From contig CAIRMY010000346.1 of NCBI GenBank assembly GCA_903879775.1, positions 1-5,326 on the forward strand: DNA of 5,326 nucleotides. The letters run 5' to 3'. This stretch comes from an uncultured Bacteroidota bacterium (GTDB lineage: Bacteria > Bacteroidota > Bacteroidia > NS11-12g > UBA955). Each line of letters opens with the position of its first letter. The first letter of the stretch is position 1. The translations under genes were made by a program, and so were the position numbers. A model generated the notes under the pieces. It did no database searches, was not told the DNA's origin, and saw only the letters and a program-made list of their open reading frames with translations. Shown piece after piece: positions 1 to 5,326 of this stretch.

Positions 1-167
1 CGCACATTGGTTATGAAAATGCGGCTAAAATTGCGAAAAAAGCACATAAAGAAGGCACAACTTTAAAAGAAGCTGCCATTGCTTTAAGCTTGCTTACCGA
101 TGAGCAATTTAACGAATGGGTAAAACCTGAGAATATGGTTGGAAATCCAGATGACACAATCAAATAA
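1..167 (+). CDS. fumC: Fumarate hydratase class II, C-terminal fragment (5' end outside window)
   Basis: The gene enters from the left edge; codons are in frame from base 3 and end at a TAA at 165-167, leaving 54 residues. The piece starts HIGYENAAKIAKKAHKEG and contains TTLKEAA, LTDEQFNEWV and KPENMVG. This is the C-terminal signature of class II fumarases (compare E. coli FumC, ending in a W-V-R-P-E-x-M-V-G motif). It separates the gene from the related aspartase and argininosuccinate lyase, whose C-termini differ. Class II fumarases are iron-independent cytoplasmic homotetramers of about 460 residues that interconvert fumarate and L-malate in the TCA cycle. The catalytic serine loop and the SS signature lie outside the window, so activity cannot be judged. 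A strong terminator follows 21 bases after the stop, so fumC probably ends its own transcript. Confidence 0.93.
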   Translation, partial: HIGYENAAKIAKKAHKEGTTLKEAAIALSLLTDEQFNEWVKPENMVGNPDDTIK

Positions 168-188
168 TTTGATAAATCATTCATAATT

Positions 189-213
189 AAGGGAGTGGAA
201 ACACTCCCTTTTT
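189..213 (+). terminator. Intrinsic terminator after fumC
   Basis: A perfect GC-rich stem, GGGAGTG (191-197) with CACTCCC (202-208), closes a GAAA tetraloop (198-201). It is followed at once by five T (209-213). The flanking AA (189-190) can pair with the first two T to give nine base pairs. A GNRA-type loop, a GC-rich stem and a T run together form a textbook rho-independent terminator for the + strand. On the - strand the sequence after the stem is TTAATT, which is weaker. It ends only nine bases before the folP start codon. Confidence 0.9.
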
Positions 214-222
214 CATTCTATC

Positions 223-1059
223 ATGTTTACACTTCAATCAAAAGGAAAAATCTTATCGCTCAACACTCCAGTTGTTATGGGAATTGTGAATCTAACGAGT
301 GATTCATTCTATGCCGAGAGCAGATCGCAATCTGTTTCACAAGCATTGACCAATATTGAATCGATGATTCACGATGGAGCGAGTATTATTGACTTGGGAG
401 CTCAAAGTAGTCGCCCTGGAGCCACCCTCCTTTCCCATGCTCATGAACTGAATCAGTTACTTCCAGTGATAGAAGCAGTTAAAGACAAATTTCCAAATAT
501 TTGGATCAGCATTGATACGTTTTACGCTAAAGTTGCCGATGAATGTATTTCGGCTGGAGCCCATATTGTAAATGATATTACCGCAGGTGAATTTGAACCA
601 CAAATGTTAGAAATTGTGGCAAAGCACAATGTCCCCTATATTGCTATGCATAAAAAAGGTGATCCTCAAAATATGCAGATCAATCCTGAATACACAAATG
701 TTACGCAGGAAGTTTTGGATTATTTTGTATCAAAAAAGAATCTTTTTGAAAAAATGGGCATCTATGATTGGATATTAGATTTGGGATATGGGTTTGGAAA
801 AACCGTTGCCCACAATTACCAATTACTGAATGAATCTAATGTTTTTTCTGTGATAGAACGACCAATTTTAACGGGTATTTCTAGAAAAAGCATGATTTAT
901 AGACCTCTAAAATCAAGCCAAAGTGAAGCCTTAAATGGCACAACTGCATTAAACATGATTGCTCTAGAACATGGAAGCCATATTCTTAGGGTTCACGATG
1001 TGAAAGAAGCTGTTGAATGTATTGAATTGCATTGTCTTTTAAAAAATAAAAAGAGATAG
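223..1059 (+). CDS. folP: Dihydropteroate synthase
   Basis: The 278-residue protein has the length and motif order of bacterial DHPS, a TIM-barrel cytoplasmic enzyme. It joins 6-hydroxymethyl-7,8-dihydropterin pyrophosphate to p-aminobenzoate to make dihydropteroate in folate synthesis, and it is the sulfonamide target. Visible motifs are MGIVNLTSDSF (19-29, metal-binding Asn23), GASIIDLGAQSSRPGA (52-67, Arg64), ISIDT (95-99, Asp98), IVNDI (115-119, Asn117), MHKKG (142-146), DLGYGFGK (186-193, Asp186 and Lys193), GISRKS (218-223, Lys222) and RVHDV (256-260, Arg256 and His258). All the usual catalytic residues are therefore present. Three positions differ from the common consensus: TSDSF for TPDSF, QSSR for ESTR, and DLG for DPG. 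The ATG at 223 is the only reasonable start, because an in-frame stop lies at 184-186 and the next Met (residue 19) is inside the first barrel strand. There is no Shine-Dalgarno sequence. rpe begins 34 bases after the stop. Confidence 0.96.
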   Translation: MFTLQSKGKILSLNTPVVMGIVNLTSDSFYAESRSQSVSQALTNIESMIHDGASIIDLGAQSSRPGATLLSHAHELNQLLPVIEAVKDKFPNIWISIDTFYAKVADECISAGAHIVNDITAGEFEPQMLEIVAKHNVPYIAMHKKGDPQNMQINPEYTNVTQEVLDYFVSKKNLFEKMGIYDWILDLGYGFGKTVAHNYQLLNESNVFSVIERPILTGISRKSMIYRPLKSSQSEALNGTTALNMIALEHGSHILRVHDVKEAVECIELHCLLKNKKR

Positions 1060-1077
1060 ATTGAAATCCATTTCAAT
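1060..1077. repeat. Perfect 8-bp inverted repeat between folP and rpe
   Basis: ATTGAAAT (1060-1067) and ATTTCAAT (1070-1077) are exact reverse complements separated by CC. The left arm covers the putative -33 TTG of the rpe promoter, so this could be an operator. As RNA it would form an AT-rich hairpin with a four-base loop. No T run follows, so it is a poor terminator. Its function is unknown, and chance in AT-rich DNA is possible. Confidence 0.5.
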
Positions 1078-1089
1078 TGAGTAATTTTG
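1061..1089 (+). promoter_or_regulatory. Putative Bacteroidota-type promoter for rpe
   Basis: TAATTTTG (1082-1089) matches exactly the TAnnTTTG -7 box used by the primary sigma factor of Bacteroidota. A TTG (1061-1063) lies 18 bases upstream, in the range expected for the -33 element. The -7 box ends four bases before the rpe ATG, so the expected transcription start falls on or next to the start codon. That implies a leaderless or nearly leaderless message. The match is seen directly; promoter activity is inferred. Confidence 0.6.
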
Positions 1090-1093
1090 CAGC

Positions 1094-1750
1094 ATGTCTG
1101 CTATCATCGCGCCGTCGATTTTATCTGCCAATTTTGGCAAACTTTACGAAGAAATTGAAATGATTAACAACAGTGAAGCCCAATGGTTTCATGTTGATGT
1201 TATGGATGGAGTATTTGTTCCAAACATTTCTTTTGGATTTCCTTTGATGAAACCTTTGAAAGAAAAGGCTACAAAAACCTTAGATGTGCATTTGATGATT
1301 GTTGATCCTGATCGATATATCAAAACCTTCGCTGATGCCGGAGCTCATGTACTTACAGTTCATTACGAGGCCTGCACTCACCTTCATCGTACTTTAAGTG
1401 AAATTAAAAATCAAGGCATGAAAGCTGGAGTGGCTTTAAATCCTCATACCCCAGTTTCATTATTGAGGGACATTTTACCACTTTGTGATTTGGTTTGCTT
1501 GATGAGCGTTAATCCAGGCTTTGGTGGTCAAAAATTCATTGAAAACACCTACAATAAAATCATTGAATTGAAAGCGATAATTGTTGAAATGGGATTAAAT
1601 ACGCTGATTGAAATTGATGGCGGAGTGGCCCTAAACAACGCTCAACTATTGGTTGAAGCCGGTGCGGATGTTTTGGTTGCTGGAAATACTGTTTTTGGAT
1701 CAGAAAATCCTACGAAGACCATTGCAGAATTGGTGGAAATCACAAAATAA
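1094..1750 (+). CDS. rpe: Ribulose-phosphate 3-epimerase
   Basis: The 218-residue TIM-barrel protein interconverts D-ribulose 5-phosphate and D-xylulose 5-phosphate in the non-oxidative pentose phosphate pathway, in the cytoplasm. Its length is normal for the family and every signature is present: IAPSILSANF (5-14), FHVDVMDGVFVPN (32-44), LDVHLMI (63-69), HYEA (90-93), GVALNP (112-117), SVNPGFGGQKF (138-148), EIDGG (173-177) and VLVAGNTVF (193-201). The metal ligands and acid/base residues are His33, Asp35, His66 and Asp175. The methionines that line the active site are Met37, Met68 and Met137. Gly144-Gly145, Gly176-Gly177 and Gly197-Asn198 match the phosphate-binding loops. The ATG at 1094 begins the conserved first strand, which leaves no room for a later start. 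There is no Shine-Dalgarno sequence; a -7 box ends four bases upstream. The receptor gene starts 26 bases after the stop. Confidence 0.97.
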   Translation: MSAIIAPSILSANFGKLYEEIEMINNSEAQWFHVDVMDGVFVPNISFGFPLMKPLKEKATKTLDVHLMIVDPDRYIKTFADAGAHVLTVHYEACTHLHRTLSEIKNQGMKAGVALNPHTPVSLLRDILPLCDLVCLMSVNPGFGGQKFIENTYNKIIELKAIIVEMGLNTLIEIDGGVALNNAQLLVEAGADVLVAGNTVFGSENPTKTIAELVEITK

Positions 1751-1751
1751 A

Positions 1752-1770
1752 TAAACGTTTTTAGCGTTTA
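1752..1770 (+). repeat. Short inverted repeat before the receptor gene
   Basis: TAAACG (1752-1757) and CGTTTA (1765-1770) are exact reverse complements around a seven-base T-rich loop. A further T-G and T-A pair could extend the stem. It nearly fills the 26-base gap between rpe and the receptor gene. It has no 3' T run, so it is not a convincing terminator. It may be a weak leader hairpin or chance. Confidence 0.3.
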
Positions 1771-1776
1771 ACAAAG

Positions 1777-4215
1777 GTGAAACATTTCATTATCCTCTTT
1801 TTTGCTGCTTTTTGCTTTGGTTTACAAGCCCAAACTAAATTGTCTGCAATTGTATTGGATAGACAAAATAAACCTGCAAAAGGCGTTGAAATTTACTATT
1901 CTGAAGATTTGGTTACAACAACCAATGAATATGGATATTTTGAATTCAATGCGAAGTTCTTCCCGGTAATCATTCATGGATATCTTGGCAAGGACATTGT
2001 ATTTGGATATAAATTCACCTTGCAAAACTCTATCAATCGCGCTGATACAATTCATTTTGGAGATGGTGATGATTTGCTTTTGGCCGTCGAAATCATTAAA
2101 GGCGATAAAGGTACTTTTATAGATGAGGTTAAAACCAAAGAGCTTAGGGCAAATCCTGCAATTGGCTCTGGTATAGAATCACTCATTCAAACTTTGGGCG
2201 GTGTGAGTTCTGGAAATGAAATGTCGTCACAATTTTCTGTTCGAGGTGGAAATTTCGATGAAAATTTGATTTACGTGAACGATATTGAGATCATTCGTCC
2301 TCAATTAATCCAAAGTGGACAACAAGAAGGATTGAGTTTTATCAATCCAGACTTGGTTCAATCCGTTAAATTCAGTGCCGGAGGCTTCGAATCGCAATAT
2401 GGCGATAAAATGAGTTCAGTCTTAGATGTTGAATACATTAAACCGGATACATTTAGATCTCAAGTAAACCTTGGAACAATGATAAATTCTGCGAGTGTTG
2501 AGGGTTCTAAGAAAAAGATGGCAGGACTATTAAGTTTCAGGCATTTTTCGAATTCATTGTTAACTGGAACATTGAATACTGCCGGAACCTATGCTATGAA
2601 TTTCATGGATGTTCAAACATACTTAGAATGGAAACCAAGCATCCGTTGGAATATTAACTTTTTAGGAAATTTCGCAACCAACGCCTTCCAATTGCTGCCA
2701 GAATCGCGAACAACTGAATTTGGAACCGTTCAACAGGCCTACCAGCTCAATGTATTGATGGGAGGTCAAGAAAACATGAACTACAGATACGGACTAGGCG
2801 CATTGACAGTAAACTACCAAAGAAATTTAAACAACAGTTTTAAATGGATATTCAGCATCACCGATATCAATGAACAAGAATATTTTGACATTGAAGGTGC
2901 TTATCAATTAAATGAACTTGATAGAGATATGAGCTCTAAATCTTACGGAAAACCCTTAAGAACACTAGGTTATGGCTATTATTTGAACCACGGAAGAAAT
3001 CAACTTCGTTCACAAATATTGAATTTTTCTCACCTTGGAAATATTGGCAAATCAACGGCTAAATTATCATTCAAATATGGATTTAGAATCAATCGTGAAA
3101 CAGTAAAAGATCGATTTCTACAATGGTTATACAATGACAGTGCGGACTACAATAGCCCCACATTTAGCTATAGCCAAGATTCGATCATGCTCGACGATTA
3201 TGTTCGATCATCTAACTTAATACAATCATTCAGATATAGCGGATTTATTCAATCAAAGATTGCACTCAATAAAGCTAAGGGGTTGTGGATGACAGTTGGT
3301 GTTAGATCAAATTATTGGAGCCTAAATAACGAGTTAATTGTGATGCCTCGATTGAGCATAAAGTTTGAACCCAACAAACTATATAACTCAAAAGTTGACG
3401 ACTCTTTAAAACGGAAAGACATTGCATGGAAACTCTCAATTGGTGCTTATCACCAGCCTCCATTTTACCGTGAATTGAGAGATTTTGATGGGAATTTAAA
3501 TACGGATGTGAAGTCTCAAAAATCTTACCATTTGGTTTTGGGAATGGACAGATATTTAACACTTTGGAATCGCCGATTTAAATATACTGTTGAGGGATAT
3601 TATAAATACATGACAGACCTTGTACCCTATTTGTTCGACAATATTCGCATACGATATTATGCCAACAACAACTCAACAGGATACGCTTGGGGAGTTGATA
3701 ACCGAATTTACGGTCAATTTAACAAAGGATTGGAAAGTTGGTTTACAGTGAGCATATTAGAGGCAAAAGAGAGAATTCAATACACAAACAATCAGAATGA
3801 AATGGTTCAAAGCGATTGGCTTCGTAGACCAACCGATAAACGTTTAAATTTTGCAATTGTTTTCCAGGACAGATTGGTCAAATATCCATCAGTTAGAGTA
3901 AATTTAAGACTTGTTGTTGGTACGGGAATGCCTTATTTCTTGGATGGAATGGCTCGATATACCACTACGCCAAATGTAATACCACCTTACCGAAGAGTTG
4001 ATATTGGATTTTCAAAAGTTTTAATTCAATCGAAATCGGGAAAATCTTTCCATGGCATCAATGAAGCTTGGTTTTCATTAGATTTTTTCAACTTGTTAGA
4101 CATTAATAATGTGATTGCTTATAGTTGGGTTAAAGATCTTAATAACAATCGTTATGGCGTACCTGAATATCTCACAGGCCGCAGAATCAATGCAAGACTT
4201 TACTTTGTGTTTTAA
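1777..4215 (+). CDS. TonB-dependent outer-membrane receptor, ligand unknown
   Basis: This 812-residue protein is a complete TonB-dependent receptor. Residues 1-18 or 1-19 form a Sec signal peptide (Lys2, hydrophobic 4-15, then LQAQT). Residues about 21-85 resemble the carboxypeptidase-regulatory-like domain found ahead of many Bacteroidota receptors (KPAKGVEIYY, then TTNEYGYFEF). The plug spans about 115-222 and includes LIQTLGGVSS (136-145), FSVRGGNFDENLIYVND (153-169) and FSAGGFESQYGDKMSSVLDV (199-218). The remaining roughly 590 residues form the aromatic-rich beta barrel, ending in NARLYFVF with a terminal Phe as the BAM insertion signal. The GTG start is supported because the signal peptide begins exactly there. 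At 812 residues it is shorter than typical SusC proteins (about 1,000), and no SusD gene follows, so glycan import is not indicated. The ligand (siderophore, cobalamin, peptide or other) cannot be read from the sequence. It may be co-transcribed with rpe. Its stop overlaps that of the convergent gene. Confidence 0.92.
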   Translation: MKHFIILFFAAFCFGLQAQTKLSAIVLDRQNKPAKGVEIYYSEDLVTTTNEYGYFEFNAKFFPVIIHGYLGKDIVFGYKFTLQNSINRADTIHFGDGDDLLLAVEIIKGDKGTFIDEVKTKELRANPAIGSGIESLIQTLGGVSSGNEMSSQFSVRGGNFDENLIYVNDIEIIRPQLIQSGQQEGLSFINPDLVQSVKFSAGGFESQYGDKMSSVLDVEYIKPDTFRSQVNLGTMINSASVEGSKKKMAGLLSFRHFSNSLLTGTLNTAGTYAMNFMDVQTYLEWKPSIRWNINFLGNFATNAFQLLPESRTTEFGTVQQAYQLNVLMGGQENMNYRYGLGALTVNYQRNLNNSFKWIFSITDINEQEYFDIEGAYQLNELDRDMSSKSYGKPLRTLGYGYYLNHGRNQLRSQILNFSHLGNIGKSTAKLSFKYGFRINRETVKDRFLQWLYNDSADYNSPTFSYSQDSIMLDDYVRSSNLIQSFRYSGFIQSKIALNKAKGLWMTVGVRSNYWSLNNELIVMPRLSIKFEPNKLYNSKVDDSLKRKDIAWKLSIGAYHQPPFYRELRDFDGNLNTDVKSQKSYHLVLGMDRYLTLWNRRFKYTVEGYYKYMTDLVPYLFDNIRIRYYANNNSTGYAWGVDNRIYGQFNKGLESWFTVSILEAKERIQYTNNQNEMVQSDWLRRPTDKRLNFAIVFQDRLVKYPSVRVNLRLVVGTGMPYFLDGMARYTTTPNVIPPYRRVDIGFSKVLIQSKSGKSFHGINEAWFSLDFFNLLDINNVIAYSWVKDLNNNRYGVPEYLTGRRINARLYFVF

Positions 4216-5326
4216 AAGTCATGATCAAAATTGACTTCAATCTGACTGCTTTTTGTTTTAAAAACTAATTTTGAAACATACTTAAATAAATTCTCTTCAC
4301 CAAATTCTGTATCAACGGTTCCAATAATTTCACGATAGCTATTTCTTTTTATTTCTATATCTTCAGTGGTAAAAGGAAGAATCATCTTATTTTGATCTGT
4401 TATAATTGTTTTTTTACCATCTTTAAATATTAGAAAATATGGGATAGAATAAAACGTCGAACTCCCTAACATTTCACTTACATTGCGCATATTTGATGGG
4501 TTGAAATATTCATAATTATTAACATTTACAAATTCCGATGAATAAACTGGAGTTGAATTTGTTTGAATGAGCCAAATGGAATCATAAAGTGACTCGTCGA
4601 CTTGCTTTCTTAACATTTCATTATAAATCAAGAACTTGCCTCCTTGAATAATATCACCATTATACGTATTGAAATATCTCATTTCCGGAATTATATCGGA
4701 ATATACTCGATCATCTAAATCAAAAGCATTTTTTACTCTCGTACCAGTTGGATTTATCAAAAGAAAATATGAAGAAAGTTGTGCATGACTAAAATCAAAA
4801 AATCGTTTTGCATAAAAAAACTGATCTGTATTCAGAGGAATATCAATTTCTTGATTCAAATAATCTATGTAGAACCAGCGATCATTCAATTTTGCCTTGA
4901 GTATAGTTAGTCCATAATATTTTTCAGGAATGAGCGTGTCGTAGAGAAATGGAACAAGAACAGAATCTTTTGATTGAATGATATTTAATGTTGAAACACC
5001 CCATTTATGATTGCTTTTGGCCAAATAAAAGATATTTTTTGTCGGGGAAAAATATTCAAAAGGATTCATGTAAACCCCATCTGATAATTGAATATCTTGA
5101 AGTTTTGTTAACGGATAAAATTTGTTTTCGGAAAATGAAAACAGACCAAACTTACCATTTAACTGACATTTAATTGCCTGAATTTTTTGTGTATCATTTT
5201 GATAATAAAACTCCTCACTTCCATCTATTCTATCAAATAAAATTGGAAAGTTTTTAAAGCTTAGTAGGTTGAATAGATCATATTGTTTGCCATCGAATGA
5301 TTTCCAATAAATTTGATTATGATAGA
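4212..5326 (-). CDS. WG-repeat-like protein of unknown function (5' end outside window)
   Basis: The frame is open from the right edge down to the TAA at 4214-4212, giving 370 complete codons with no internal stop. An ATG at 5069 lies within this frame, but it is not the likely start: the 85 codons before it carry the same kind of repeats. About six degenerate units resemble the WG repeat (a charged stretch, G-K-W-G, a short strand, a turn, then V-P and Y-D). The clearest are QLNGKFGLFSFSENKFYP (near 5120-5163), SNHKWGVSTLN then VPFLYDTL (near 4932-5015), KAKLNDRWFYIDYLNQEIDI (near 4839-4898) and FKDGKKTIITDQNKMILPF (near 4374-4430). WG-repeat proteins are common in Bacteroidota and mostly uncharacterised. 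The signal peptide or anchor, if any, would be outside the window, so location is unknown. It is convergent with the receptor gene, and parts of it are notably AT-rich. I am sure it is coding and only moderately sure of the family. Confidence 0.8.
   Translation of the reverse strand, partial: YHNQIYWKSFDGKQYDLFNLLSFKNFPILFDRIDGSEEFYYQNDTQKIQAIKCQLNGKFGLFSFSENKFYPLTKLQDIQLSDGVYMNPFEYFSPTKNIFYLAKSNHKWGVSTLNIIQSKDSVLVPFLYDTLIPEKYYGLTILKAKLNDRWFYIDYLNQEIDIPLNTDQFFYAKRFFDFSHAQLSSYFLLINPTGTRVKNAFDLDDRVYSDIIPEMRYFNTYNGDIIQGGKFLIYNEMLRKQVDESLYDSIWLIQTNSTPVYSSEFVNVNNYEYFNPSNMRNVSEMLGSSTFYSIPYFLIFKDGKKTIITDQNKMILPFTTEDIEIKRNSYREIIGTVDTEFGEENLFKYVSKLVFKTKSSQIEVNFDHDF

Noticed and set aside
165..171. TAATTTG over the fumC stop codon as a folP -7 box
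   Set aside because: It is one base short of TAnnTTTG, and the nearest upstream TTG (139-141) is 23 bases away, outside the usual spacing.
1810..1820. Cys13 of the receptor as a lipoprotein cysteine
   Set aside because: The residue before it is Phe and the surrounding sequence is not a lipobox; LQAQT a few residues later fits ordinary signal peptidase I cleavage.
1822..2055. A 77-codon open frame on the - strand inside the receptor gene
   Set aside because: It lies wholly within the well-supported signal peptide and regulatory-like domain of the receptor, and its translation shows no recognisable motif.
3302..3562. An 86-codon open frame on the - strand inside the receptor gene
   Set aside because: It is antisense to the beta-barrel coding region, has no recognisable family and no start context of its own; it is a shadow frame.
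4216..4237. AAGTCA/TGACTT inverted repeat as a terminator for the convergent genes
   Set aside because: The stem is only six mostly weak pairs with a ten-base loop. The + side is followed by TCAATCTGAC rather than a T run, and the - side by only a few T.
4988..5173. A 61-codon + strand open frame at the right of the window
   Set aside because: It is antisense to the - strand WG-like gene, which stays open over its full length and has a coherent repeat pattern.
1..5326. Mobile element, CRISPR array, tRNA/rRNA, defence or other undescribed system
   Set aside because: I found no transposase or integrase motifs, spaced direct repeats, cloverleaf-like sequence, or toxin or nuclease motifs. The window is filled by ordinary metabolic genes, a receptor and one hypothetical repeat protein.

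Overview
The window is a low-GC chromosomal stretch that most likely comes from a member of the Bacteroidota (Flavobacteriia, Cytophagia or Sphingobacteriia-like). Three things point there: no gene has a clear Shine-Dalgarno sequence; an exact TAnnTTTG-type -7 box sits just before rpe; and a TonB-dependent outer-membrane receptor has the N-terminal carboxypeptidase-regulatory-like domain typical of that phylum. The genus cannot be told from this sequence.

Layout from left to right. Bases 1-167 are the last 54 codons of a class II fumarase (fumC, + strand), followed by a strong intrinsic terminator at 189-213. Next, on the + strand, come folP (dihydropteroate synthase, 223-1059), rpe (ribulose-phosphate 3-epimerase, 1094-1750) and an 812-residue TonB-dependent receptor (GTG start at 1777, stop at 4215). 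The gaps between these three are 34 and 26 bases. They could be read as one transcript, but rpe has its own promoter-like sequence and an inverted repeat directly upstream. On the - strand a convergent gene fills the rest of the window. Its stop codon overlaps that of the receptor gene in a shared TTAA, and its reading frame stays open through the right edge, so its N-terminus lies outside. It shows several degenerate WG-type repeats.

The first three genes are central metabolism: TCA cycle, folate synthesis and the pentose phosphate pathway. The receptor imports an unknown ligand across the outer membrane and has no SusD partner in view. I see no sign that these genes form one pathway.

I looked for mobile elements, CRISPR arrays, RNA genes and unusual systems and found none. 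The points that merit a second look are modest: the terminator hairpin pressed against the folP start, a probably leaderless rpe transcript with a dyad over its -33 box, substitutions in FolP signature motifs, and the edge-truncated, divergent WG-repeat protein. No stretch over 300 bases lacks a gene.
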